Origin: Nyssa sinensis
Lineage: Eukaryota; Streptophyta; Magnoliopsida; Cornales; Nyssaceae
Assembly: GCA_008638375.1 (NCBI GenBank)
Contig: CM018046.1
Location: 42,617,706-42,681,705 of the forward strand
Direction: 5' to 3'
DNA: 64,000 nucleotides
The notes below the pieces were generated by a model, which searched no databases, was not told the DNA's origin, and saw only the letters and a program-made list of their open reading frames with translations. How positions within the stretch are numbered: position 1 is the stretch's first letter; each line of letters starts with the position of its first letter. Of this stretch, positions 10,849 through 22,167 are shown in pieces. Position numbers and translations under genes: made by a program.

Positions 10849-13800
10849 TGTCACGACCCGAAACCCACCCTATGCGGATCTCGTGTCGCAGGGGCCGACC
10901 CAAAGGCCGACCCGAAGGCCGTCCCTACTTTTTCCATTCCTGTATCATAGTACTAGTATGCAATGTACTAAAATTTTAAACAATGAACAGCGGAAGTCTT
11001 TATCAATTACAGTAATCTAGCGGAAGTCTTTTAAATACATGACATAGTTCTACATAAGTCAAAATGAGAACTAAACGTAACCAGCACCCGAGGGTGGTGA
11101 ATACATGGGAGAACTAACATAGACTAATACCGTACTTCAAAATGTCCCCCTACACTCTCAGACTCCTACTGGGGTCTCGCAGCGTCATCACCTGAAATGG
11201 GGGTAAGTGGGGTGGAATGAGCTACAAAGCTCAGTAAGTAAATGCAAATCTCCAACACTGGTATCGATGATCAATGAATCCATGAATAAGATTATGATAG
11301 CCAATCATAAGAATAAGATACTGTGATAGCCAATGGAAACAATTGCCACGAGGGCCAATGGAAACAATTGCCACGAGGGCCAATGAACAGTAATCACAAT
11401 ACACAATCAGAAGTATTGGTGTAATAGCGATATGAAGAAATCCAATGATAATATAACAACAATGAAGTACTGCCACAATGAACCGATCACAATCAAATCA
11501 ATCAATGCAAGTCTTTCGAGACTTGAAGAATCATAAGGAATAATACCATTCAACAATCAAGTTCTGTCAGTCATAAGAGATGCTTTTATTCTGTAACATG
11601 CCAGTGAAATTTCAAATGAAATGCCAATGGAAATGCAATGAAATGCCAATGATCATGCCAGTCAATTGCCGGTGAAAAGCCTTCGAGGAATTCATTCTTG
11701 CCACCTATCCATTCATGGACTTGACCCTTAGGTCTCCAGTCAATACAGAAGCATCGGATGGATGTTGTGACTGAGCACAAATCCGGTATTCATAACGTAT
11801 CATGATCATTCGTGATTCCATAGAAGTATAAAATGGAATATCATAGATTCAATGAAAGCATAACAGTACGGCCTTTCAAGGCATGGTTCAACATGATAAC
11901 AATGATACAACAGTCAATCAATGTCCACAAGATAGAACAATATCACATTGTGGATAGCAATAACATGAGGTACTTTCAAGGCACAGTGAACATGATAACA
12001 ATGATACATCAGTCAATCACATGTCCACAAGATAGGAAAATATCGAATTGTGGAACACAAGGATATCAATACATTCAAGAGTACGAGTTTGGCAGTAAAA
12101 GAATGAACTTGGCTTGTGAAAACACCACATGTAAGAGAGAGTGATCCACTTACCTCTATCGTGATTCTAGATCAGGAATCCGTGAGTGTACCCTTGCCTT
12201 TCGAGTTCCCTATATATCAATGAATACGTCTTAGAATAGATTCTATTCATCAAATTTTATGCCTTTCCATCATAAGTATTTCAAATACTAATTTAGACTT
12301 TACCATTGAGTCCGGAATGCCGAAGAAAGTCGGTTTAGGCTTTCGCGGAATTCCATTTGGACTTTTGTACTAAAAAGGGCAAAATGGTCATTTTGCACTT
12401 TTATGGTATTTTATCCTTCGGGGTCCCGTCTCATAAAACGGACCCTACCATTGGACTCAGAACGTCCGACATAATAAAAATTGACTATTCATGCGTCTCG
12501 TTTGGACCTCGTTTGGTTTAGTTTAGGACTTGGGTATTTTCGTAATTTCTTAAAATATTATTTAATAAGTTTTACTGTTTGGGGTTCAAACGTGAATACT
12601 CAAAACTTCTGGGGTCGGTCCGTGATTTCTAAGAGTTCCGGCCTGAACCAGTGGGTTCGTTGGCTCAACCTCTAAACCGGTCCAACATTTAAGTGAACCG
12701 ACTGGTTCGGTTTAACCCAAAATGCCCCCCCTGTTTTTCCGATCTCCTTCTCCGGTCATCCCCCCAATTCCGGTCTCCGGAATGTCGGTTTCCTCTCACT
12801 GTTTTACACGGTTTCTACGTCCAAAGTTCCCAATTTTTTAACCAAATTGTTCCTTATAATCTTGACAACTCATTTAAACTAATTTGGGTTCGATTTGCTG
12901 CGGTTTTTTCCGACACCCACAACTTTCGGCGTAACACCGGTGGACGGATAATTGGCCATTAACTGGCCATTTCTCGACCGATTTAGATGGTTCAAATTCC
13001 GTTGGGTTCCTAATGAACTTGGCTACCCATTTTAAGTCCTAAAATCGCGATCAAATGGACCTACCAAAATCTGCCATTGTTGACCATGTGCGGCATTTTC
13101 ATTTCTTAAATTTTTTCTATACCTTAGCAAGTCCAACACAACTGATTTAATTTAAAACACAAAAGGACATAGGTTCAGTCAGAATATACCTGCCTAGTTG
13201 CTGTTTTTCCTTCCTCCAAGCTCTCGGTTTCTCCACTGATTTTCACTTTCTCTCTCTAAATTTCTTCTCTTCTTACGCGACCCGTTCCTCTCTCTAACCT
13301 TCTCTCTTTCTCATTCTGCTTCCCTCTCCCTTTTAGTTCCTGATCTTTCATTTTCTCCCGAGAGTGAGAGATCACATGCATGAAATAAGCTTTTCATTTT
13401 CTCTCTCTCTCTCTCTAGTTAGACCTCACCATGCCCTGTGACCTTCTTACACACTCCAACACCTACTTATGTCACCACCACTCCCTATTGAGTGTTAGAC
13501 ACTCGAGTTATTACATACACACATACAACCGTCCACACACACACCTTTTGATACATATATATATATATATATATATATTCACCGACTCACACACACTTGC
13601 ACGGCTGATAACAGCCCACTTGCCCACCTTTCTTTTCTTTCCTTTTTGTTCTTTCATTTAATATACACATATATATATATATATATAATACATTTTATAA
13701 TATATATATACATGTATAACTCATAATTATACATATTTTATACGTACCTATACGCCCATACATATACGTATATACTTAAACTCTGGGCACGTACGCATAT

Positions 13801-14049
13801 ACTAATTTTCGGTATACTATGTGTCTGTGAAACATGGGCATGCATGGAAATACGTGCGTGCACGCTTTACGATGCGATGTCCCTGGGTGCTCGGGTGTTG
13901 CCCGGCACGGTTTATACATTTCAATCATTTTCCATTTCCAGTCATTCATTTCCGTGAAATACCATGATATACATTTCTTACCGTTCAAGTTACACTATAT
14001 AACCGACTTACCTCGGTATACGTGACGTATCCCGGGTCGGGATATTACA
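10849..14049 (-). mobile_element. Solo LTR (3.2 kb, long-LTR Ty3/gypsy family) inside RLK copy 1
   Basis: It begins TGTCACGACCCGAAACCC and ends GGGTCGGGATATTACA. The target-site duplication is ATCTT (10844-10848 and 14050-14054), and the intact RLK at 48141-48176 shows the empty site. Read on the minus strand it starts TGTAATATCCCGACCC and ends in the same motif as the LTRs at 1-204 and 17947-21888. It shares internal blocks with the latter, for example the rule-like phrase around GAGTCCGGAATG at 12300 versus 19995. It contains (TA)n runs at 13552-13578 and 13668-13688, a CT-rich stretch at 13240-13420, and no transposon protein domain. Confidence 0.85.
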
Positions 14050-15958
14050 ATCTTACCCACCCAAATATTGAGTTCGGGTGGCATGCTGTTTTCTAGGCTG
14101 ACTAAAGACAACTATTCAAAGGGAAGGTTTGAGCTCCATTTCTCAAATGAAAATCTTCAGCTCTATCCTGTAGCTTGGCCTACTGAAATTCCTTATAACT
14201 CTTATTTTACGAGAATGTTTAATGCCAATTCTTCTAAATCTGGTTATCAGCTGGGTTTTAATGAGTCGGCCAGTCTTTATATAGAGAGAGGGAATGAAGA
14301 AATTGTCCAGATTTTATGGCCTAGTTCTCCGAATAGTTACTATTATCAAGCAACACTAGATTTTGATGGTGTTTTTAGGAAATATGCTTGTCCGAGGAGT
14401 TCCATTGAAAATCAAAGCTGGTCAATCGTTCAATACATTCCTGAGAACATTTGTGATGCTCTCATACACACTCAACAAGGTAGTGGTGCCTGCGGGTTTA
14501 ATAGTTACTGTCAAGCAGAAAATGGAACTCCTAGTTGTTTATGCCCAATTGGGTATTCACTGATGGATCCAAACAACGAATACGGTGGCTGCGAACCCAA
14601 TTTCACTCTAGGATGTGGAGTGGACGACGAATCAATGGACCCAGATGGGTTATATAAAATGGAACAGATTCTAAGCGTGAATTGGCCATTTGGAGATTAT
14701 GCTAGTTTGGGACCTTATAATCAAACGCAGTCGAAGAGTCTTGCTTGCATGACTGTTTGTGTGATGTTGCCATTTTTGGTCGCACAAGATGTTGGAAAAA
14801 GAAACTGCCGCTTTCCAATGGCAGATTAGACAATAGTGCACTGGCTCTCATCAAGATAAGTAAATCTGTCCCTCCTCCTCGTAAACCAGTGTCCAACACC
14901 AAGAGACAGAAGCAAATTCTCTTTGGACCACTGTTATGTTCTGTACTCTTCAATATTCTTTTACTAGTCGTGATTTCAGTAATTGTACTACTTGTAAGGG
15001 GCAACAGAAAAAGCTCTATGCATGATTCATCTCCAAGTGTTCTCGAAACAAATTTGCGCGTGTTTAGTTTCAAAGAACTCAATGAAGCAACAGGTGGTTT
15101 CAATGATGAATTAGGGAGGGGCTCCTCTGGCATTGTTTATAAAGGCACCTTGAAATTTGGTTCAAGAAATCTAGTTGCTGTGAAGAAGTTGGACAGGTTA
15201 TCTCAAGAAGGCGAAAGGGAATTTAGAGCTGAAGTGGAAGTAATTGGGAAGACCCATCACAAGAATCTAGTTGAGCTTGCTTGGTTACTGTCATGAGGGC
15301 CCTCATCGGCTTTTAGTATATGAGTTCATGAACAATGGCAGTTTAGTAGATTTCCTCTTTAGATATCCGAGGCCTAATTAGAATCAAAGGACTCGGGTGG
15401 CATTGGGGATTACCAGAGGACTTGTGTACTTGCATGAAGAGTGCAATGCCGCCATCATCCACTACGATATAAAGCCTCAAAACATTCTTCTGGACAATCT
15501 CTTCACACCCCGTATTTTCCGACTTTGGATTGGCCAAATCATTGATGTTTGATCAAACTCGAACTCATACGGTGATAAGAGGAACACGAGGATATGTCGC
15601 CCCTGAATGGTTCAAGAGAGTGCCTGTGATAGTGAAAGTGGATGTTTACAGTTTTGGTGTGAAGTTACTAGAAATCATTTGTTGTAGAAATAGTGTGGAA
15701 ATGGTGTCTGGGGATGAAGAAAAAGGAATACTAATAGATTGGGTTTTTGATTGCTATATGGAAGGAAATCTTGAAGCTTTAACGGTGGAGAATGATGATG
15801 TGGGAATGTGTGATATCGCGACTCTTCAGAGGTGGGTGATGATAGCAATTTGGTGCCTTCAAGAGGATCCTTCAAAAAGGCCTACCATGAAGACGGTCAC
15901 ACAAAAGCTAGAAGGATGGGATGAAGTTCCTATCCCCCTCGACGCTTCTTCAATCTAG

Positions 15959-17096
15959 CAATTATTATGTGGTTTCTAGGGACCGACGAAAGTAAAAGTC
16001 AAATTTGCAATAATACATTACCTATGCACATGTGATTTTTCATCTAATCATTGAATTTATTTTCTTTTCAATCTATTCAATTGACATTTTTTAGATTTAA
16101 TGAAAATATTCATGCTTCTCTTGTAATTTAAAAAATTATATTAACATCTTCTATGTTTTAATATCGGTATTGCAAACCTCTCTTCTCTGAATCAATCATT
16201 AATTGATCAAATGTTTTATGTTGATGCTATCTCTCATTTTTTCTTTCTGAATACCAACTTTACTCTTGTTCATATTTTTCTTTATTTTCTCTTTTCTTCC
16301 CTATTTGTTCATCATTGCTCTTTCTTTCCTTTCTCATCTCTATTACCTAATACAAATTTGTACAATGACACACCACTGTCCTTCCATGTCAAATAACCCA
16401 AACACAGAACCAACCCCAATTTCTTATAGGAAAAGGGAGAGAAGCAAAAAGCAAAGTAAAAAGGCGTGACGCGAGTTGCAACAGTGGTCACAATCTCAAA
16501 CCGTGATTGCAGTAGTGATAATACCAACATGGTCAGAAGTTTTGGTCAAAAAGGATCCTAAAAATTTGTTATAAAAATCAAAAATTGAGTTTTGAATCAT
16601 GAGTTGAAGACATTGTCGGTTGTTCATCATATGCTTTTCTCTTCTTTACGAAATTTCGTCTCTCAGTCCTTGGTTTGCCATTCTTGTCCCAAATAAACCT
16701 CTTGGTTGGGAATGATTCTTGGTTGATTACACCAAGCAGTGGTAAAAATTGTTTCAAATCAAAAATCATACTTAAAACACAAAATCACAGATCACACTTG
16801 ACATAAATTGAAGCCTCCAGCAAATTATAGTTAACACAATTTTTATCAACATTGGTCGTTTGATTCGCCTTCCTCATCGTCGTCGACTTGTTTGGAGTTG
16901 TGTGCGCGTGTGTTTATATGTGTATGTGTGTGTTGTATGCGCGTGTGCTTATATGTGTATGTGTTGTGTGTGCACTTTTCTGTATAGACAGAGGGAGGGG
17001 GAGAGAATGAACAGAAGAGCCAATCAAGTTTGGAAGCGAGTACAAGGTGGTGGCACGGAGACTTGATAGTAGGTAGTTGGCGGTGAGGGTGGTTGC
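15959..17096. repeat. 3' flank of RLK copy 1, present inverted at 45080-46275
   Basis: Non-coding apart from one small conserved ORF (16578-16769, minus). The segment aligns in reverse with the flank of RLK copy 2. It includes a purine/pyrimidine-rich patch at 16260-16450 and GT-rich repeats at 16895-16975 (TGTGTATGTGTG). The chromovirus interrupts it at 17097, and it resumes at 27767. Confidence 0.8.
16578..16769 (-). CDS. Small conserved ORF of unknown function, 63 aa (copy 1)
   Basis: The product begins MIFDLKQFLPLLGVINQESF and has a basic middle (KNGKPRTERRNFVKKRK). The same 63-residue ORF is intact in the inverted duplicate at 45427-45618, with residue changes at about 16, 49 and 54. 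I do not recognise a family. It may be the tail of a degraded gene or a captured fragment. Intactness in both copies is only weak evidence for coding, because the few differences all change residues. Confidence 0.3.
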   Translation of the reverse strand: MIFDLKQFLPLLGVINQESFPTKRFIWDKNGKPRTERRNFVKKRKAYDEQPTMSSTHDSKLNF

Positions 17097-17680
17097 TGTC
17101 AGACCTGAAGTAGGCTTAGCCGACATGGACATACTTGGTGGCACTTTGCACCAAGTCATGATCCAAGTCAGCCAAGCAAGGATGGTGAAGACCTTATACG
17201 CAAGATGTCATAGTCGTTCTTGTTAGATCGAAAATTGTTCCTAAGAAATATATAGGTGGGGTTTTCCTCCCCACCACCCCAAGGCATGAGAGCTGCATGT
17301 CTAGGCAAGCCTTGGTACGACATGGCTTGCCCAAGCCCTATGGACCCGTCGGTGTTGGATTGGGGTGGAGCATAGGGCATGGCTCGATGGCATTGCGGTT
17401 GGGTTCAATATGGCTCGGTGGTTGAACTATAGTGGGAATGACTACGGCAGCTAAAGGTTGACTAAAGGAGTGGGATGGCATGCGTGGGACTCGTGACTTG
17501 ACAGCATGGCATGGGTGCACCCCAACATGCAAGCAGTTAAGCGCATAGCTTGGGTGTAGCCCACCAGGCACAAAGGTGGTTTGCTCAAATGCGTGGACAC
17601 GTGGACAAGACAGTTATGTGATATCAGACATGTGTGTGTATATATATATATATACATGTGCGTGATGTGCTGGCGTAGCA

Positions 17681-17866
17681 GTTGCAAGCGAGTGGACGAG
17701 CATGGATGTAGTGGCCTGCAGCAATTTCAATTGCACCACACAGGTGGCAGCCTTAGGGGTGCCTAGCCCAGCAGTTGTAAGCAAATGGGCAAGCATGGAG
17801 GTAATGGTCTGCAATAGTTTCAACTGCACCACACAAGTTGCAACCTTAGGGGCGCGCAGTAATGCA
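17681..17866 (+). repeat. Two tandem 93-bp subrepeats inside the chromovirus LTR
   Basis: Units begin GTTGCAAGCGAGTGG (17681) and GTTGTAAGCAAATGG (17774), each holding GGCCTGCAGCA..CACCACAC-like sequence. The same pair, also 93 bp apart, lies in the 3' LTR at 27247 and 27340. The duplication therefore predates insertion of this element. A (TA)n/(TG)n run precedes each pair. Confidence 0.85.
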
Positions 17867-17946
17867 GGAGCAGTTCTAGATAACTGTTATGCCACAGGTG
17901 GCGCGCTTCGACTTGTTCAGCAAACCCTTGGGCATTTGAGGGTGTT

Positions 17947-18545
17947 TGTAACACCCTGACCCGATTAAAGAATCATTAAGTCGCTAATTATTAATTAGTG
18001 ACCCTAAATAGAATGATTAAGAAAATTTAATCGGGAACAAACGATAATTTCAAAATAAATTTCGAGACCTTAAAATTATAAGGTTGACTCCGAGAAAATA
18101 AATCCAAAGAAATGAGGCTACGATTTATTAAAACTTAAGATAAGAAAGAGCAAATATTGAAATTCAAATAATAAATAGGAAGCCAAATTGAGGTCAATGG
18201 GTTTTGAACCCTTGACCAAAATAAATAAAGCAATTAACTCCTAAAAAGAAGCCACTTGGGCTACCAACTATTTTGTGTTATAAAATACACATGAAATATA
18301 TATATATATATATACACAAAATGAATGATCTAGAACAAAATAATAAAAATAAAATAAAATAATTATAATATACTTTATATATATTTACACACACACACAT
18401 GGTTGAATGATGGCCTGCTCAAACAGCAGGCCTATAGATATAGAAGCACTCATTTAAGCTGCTGCAAGAAGCAAAGAGAGTACCATGGTGATTGGGGCAG
18501 CCAGTAGTAGTGAATGCTCATGTATATAATTATATACATATTTAC

Positions 18546-18576
<31 letters not shown>

Positions 18577-21500
18577 ACTACAGAGTTTCAAAGAAGAAGA
18601 AGAAGAAGAGAGAAACAGAGAAGGGAAGAGAACTGAGTTCTCAAACTTGAGGTAAAAACACCATTTTTTTCTCTCTCTAAAATTTTTCTGTAAACAAACT
18701 ATTTTAAGTTTTTTCCTTATGCAGACATGATAGTTAAAGTCTGAAACCATGAATAAAATGTAGTATGGGACCCTAGGCAGCCTGAAACAACCCTAGAACA
18801 CTAAACCCATGAAGAAACGCCATTAACGGACCTTAGATGGAGCAAGTCTGAAATCATGTGAACCAAAGCCCATTTACTTTGATGAGACCTCAAATAGATC
18901 TCACAACTGTTCTAAAAACACCAAGCTTCCACCTAGAAACACAAGGGAAGCCTCTGAAATATGGAGTTGCGTGTTCAGGTTTTAAAACCCAACCTCACAA
19001 ACTCACTGTATACCCCCACGTTTGAGGATGAGGACTTGAACTCCATGAAAAATGGGTCACAATAGAAGAAACCTCATGGTTTTTGGCTAAAAAATGAGCA
19101 TGAACGATCGAGTTGCAGGTCTTAGTATCGAACTTCAAACCACCAACTTAAGCTCAAACTTGAACCCCAAATGAATGCCAAAGTATTTCTAAGACACAAA
19201 AGGACTGATAACACCCAAAAACAGAGAGATTTGATCTCTCAAAATCTATGAAATTAGAAGTTTGGATTTGTAGAAATTAGGGCGACAATAGTTTGAGTGT
19301 GGGGAAGAAGAAAACCCCGCTGAGCCAACTCGTGGGTTGACTCGGCCGACCTTGATCGAGCTAGGATGGCCCCTATGTCAACTCAGACACGTGTCGAGTG
19401 GTAAGGCTAGCCACCGCATAAATAAAACGGCACCGTGTGGTGTCGTTTAAAGTAAAACTGCGTCGTTTTATTTAAAGCTGTTTAAATTAAACCTCAATTA
19501 AACCTGTTTGGTTATGGGGGTAGGACGCTTATTCGATATTCCCTATTGGAACTAAATAACCTATTCAGGTTTAGACTACTTATCCATTGTTTGGTCTGAT
19601 AAAAATCAGAAAAATAAAAGAGGCCGCAACCCCTAGGGTTCTAACGGCTGACCTCCCACATGCATAGCACCCAAACCCAACCCCCAAACCCACTTAGACA
19701 AGCAAACCCGTGGGATTATTTGGCACATAATATAGATATATATATATATATTATATAAAAGTAATTAAATTAATTAATTAAATAATGATAAAATGACCCA
19801 ATGTCCAAATTAAACATGTGAATAGTGTATTTTAACTATTTTGGACATTTTGAAACCAATGGTGAGATCCGTTTTACGAGACGAGACCCCAAAAAATAAA
19901 GACACTTAAAAATATAAAATTACCTTTTTACCCTTAGTGCCCCTGAAGCCAAATAGAAATTCGAGGGAGTCTAAATTGACTTTCTTCGACGTTCCGGACT
20001 CAATGGTGAGGTCAATATTATGAAATAAAGTATGAAAAAACATGACACGTAAACATGTGAAGTAATAGAAACAAACTTAAAAACAATGGAACTACCAGAT
20101 GAGTATAAATTGAAATGAAATTTAATTCCTAACACATTAAACTGTGTCATAGGTTAAGACCGAAGTAAATCATCATGGATGAGCTAATTTGGGAAGGAAA
20201 GTTGATCAAGAGAAGAATAAATACTGCTAAATGATATGCTTCGGAGGTAATATCTATTTATCATTAAAGCACATAAAGAAAATAAATATGTAATACAACT
20301 ATAAATCACTATGAGTTAGTCTGATTCCAAAAAATAAATCATATCATAGAATTAGGCTTAACCAATCTAAGAATAGATTAAGATCACAAGTTGATTTAAG
20401 TACAAGTGAAATTTATAGAATTTTCATAAATTATTTTAGGATTATCAAGGGAAGAGGGAAGGCCCATTAGTAGCGCCAACCCTGAAGTTTGAGGTGAGTA
20501 ATCCTATATTTGAAGTGGAGATTTAACTCCATGAATTTAAAGAAGTTTTAAGTTCAAAAGATCTGAAGCATTTGAATTCCAAATTCAGTATTTACATGAT
20601 TCTTGTTTTATAGTAATTTTGTTCTTTATAAAAACCTCATTGTGACATGCTCAGTGAATTATTTCTACTACAGTTTTCCTTAAAATATGTTCAGCATTTC
20701 TAAATTTAAAAATGCCAAGTCTTGTTAAATATTCTGAATTTGCATATTCCAAGTATTTGAAGACTCTATCATGAAGTCATGAACACAATGTTTTGAATGC
20801 TCATAAAAGCATCTATTTGAAGAAGTCATGTGTCACATGTATTTAAATGCAACTACAGGGAGGCTATGGTTCAATGCTTTTAAATAGCATCTATTTGAAA
20901 ATGTTTTAATACCCCCTATTGTCACTGGTAATGCAAGATAACTGGTGCATAAACACTAAGACTGATTTTGGGTTCCTTGGAACTCAATTGACATGAAAAG
21001 TGATTTTGGGTTTCTTCGGAACTCAATTGACATGTAAAATGCCGGGTAGTAGGATTAATCCCCTAGGCATGAGATATCTCCATTGAAGAAAAACTAGAAT
21101 CTGGCTCGAAACGGATTCTACTAATGAAAGTGCTAAGATGATATGTTTGAAAATGAAAGTAGGTTTTACCCTCATTTTACTATGCATATCTACATGTTTT
21201 GAAGTTCTTATACATCTGTTTGAAGAAGTACATGTTTAGCTTGAATACTTTAAATGTTTCACAGCTATCTGTTTTAAAAAATGCATATATTCTGTGTTCA
21301 AAGTGTGCGAGTAATTGGTAGTGATTATTTTATAAACTCTCTTGTGCTAAACCACTGCCAATTGAAAACCCATAATAAATGCTGGAATTACTCATAAGCT
21401 TAAATTAGCTTACCCGAATTTTTATCCGACACCCTTTCAAGTGACTGACAGCAGTCTTGACTTTAATGATGATAATGATTAGAGCTTGTCGTTTTGAGGA

Positions 21501-21888
21501 AGGGCGTAAGCCGCAACTTACAGGACTAGCAATTTTTTTGGAAAGCACTATGAAATTTTAGTAGTCACTTTTGTATTAGAAGATAGTAAAATTGTTATGT
21601 ATTAAGCCCTACGGGGCAGCTGAACATGTATTAATTATAAAGTCTTTAAGTTTTATTATGCTCTGAATGTATAATCATGTGTACCATTTTGAAGAGCAGC
21701 AGTACCGGGCGGCTGTGCGGAAAATTTAAAAGAAGAAAAAGAAAAGAAAATTTTTTCATGCTTCCGCAAACACAGGCCGCACCGCCATCCGATATTGTTG
21801 CCTATGTAAGCCTTGCCCTAAGGCCCTCGAGCCGAAGGGTGGCGGTCGCGACTCGAGATCCACATAGGGTGGGTTTCGAGTCGTGACA
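17947..21888 (+). mobile_element. Solo LTR (3.94 kb, long-LTR Ty3/gypsy family) nested in the chromovirus 5' LTR
   Basis: It starts TGTAACACCCTGACCC and ends GGGTTTCGAGTCGTGACA. The flanking five bases are GTGTT (17942-17946) and GTGTC (21889-21893), a duplication with one mismatch. The uninterrupted 3' LTR near 27505-27515 shows the empty site. No coding domain is present. It has (GA)n at 18551-18576, (TA)n near 18297-18314 and 19736-19750, and a (GT/AC) patch at 18388-18400. LTRs of 3-4 kb with these ends are typical of Tekay/Del-like chromoviruses, but that placement is inference. Confidence 0.88.
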
Positions 21889-22136
21889 GTGTCAACTGCC
21901 ATATTTTCTGTGTATATAAACACACCAAGGCCCTGCATTTGAAGGTAGAGAGTCTTTGGGCGGAATTATATTCCTTTGTAAGGTTTAGGAGTGTTTTCCC
22001 TATAAACAAGTGTTGTGTTGTGTTGTGTTTATTGTGTGTGTGTGTGCGCTTCCTTGTGAGTTTGAGGGCTGGTTGCAGAGGCAACGCCATCACTGGGGTG
22101 TCATTGTTGCGAAGCAAAAAGTTACCCCGTGACAGT

Positions 22137-22148
22137 TAGTATCAGAGC
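22137..22148 (+). other. Primer binding site of the chromovirus
   Basis: TAGTATCAGAGC is two bases after the LTR end. It differs from the initiator tRNA-Met complement TGGTATCAGAGC by one G-to-A change. Confidence 0.85.
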
Positions 22149-22167
22149 GTGGTTTTCATCGGAATCC

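Larger units (their letters stand above)
2348..15958 (+). pseudogene. RLK1-like: G-type lectin S-receptor-like Ser/Thr kinase, copy 1, broken by three retroelement insertions
   Basis: Host pieces are 2348-2398 (signal peptide start MASAILTLLFLSLWPF), 8728-8768, 10501-10848 (bulb-lectin start, AIWYAKIPDETIVWHANTEYP) and 14050-15958. The last holds the rest of the lectin region, an EGF-like segment (GACGFNSYCQ..CLCPIGYS), a PAN-like Cys region, a membrane segment and a kinase. Intervening DNA is a Ty1/copia element and two solo LTRs. Against the copy at 46276-48601 it has a 1-base loss near 14730, 1-base gains near 15281 and 15517, and GATTGG changed to AATTAG (stop near 15379). The catalytic loop reads [10 protein letters not shown]. 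Positions 10850-10851 onward show TSD ATCTT on both sides of the inserted LTR. The C-terminus runs about 13 residues further than in copy 2. This family acts at the plasma membrane as a lectin-type receptor kinase; this copy cannot make protein. Confidence 0.93.
17097..22134 (+). repeat. 5' LTR of the chromovirus, interrupted
   Basis: Sequence 17097-17946 plus 21894-22134 equals one LTR of about 1.09 kb aligned to 26667-27761. The intervening DNA is the nested solo LTR plus its 5-bp duplication. Confidence 0.93.

Noticed and set aside
13552..13690. (TA)n-rich zone inside a solo LTR as a possible origin or matrix attachment site
   Set aside because: Short TA microsatellites are common in this genome (also near 33225, 36469, 54089) and carry no further supporting signal.
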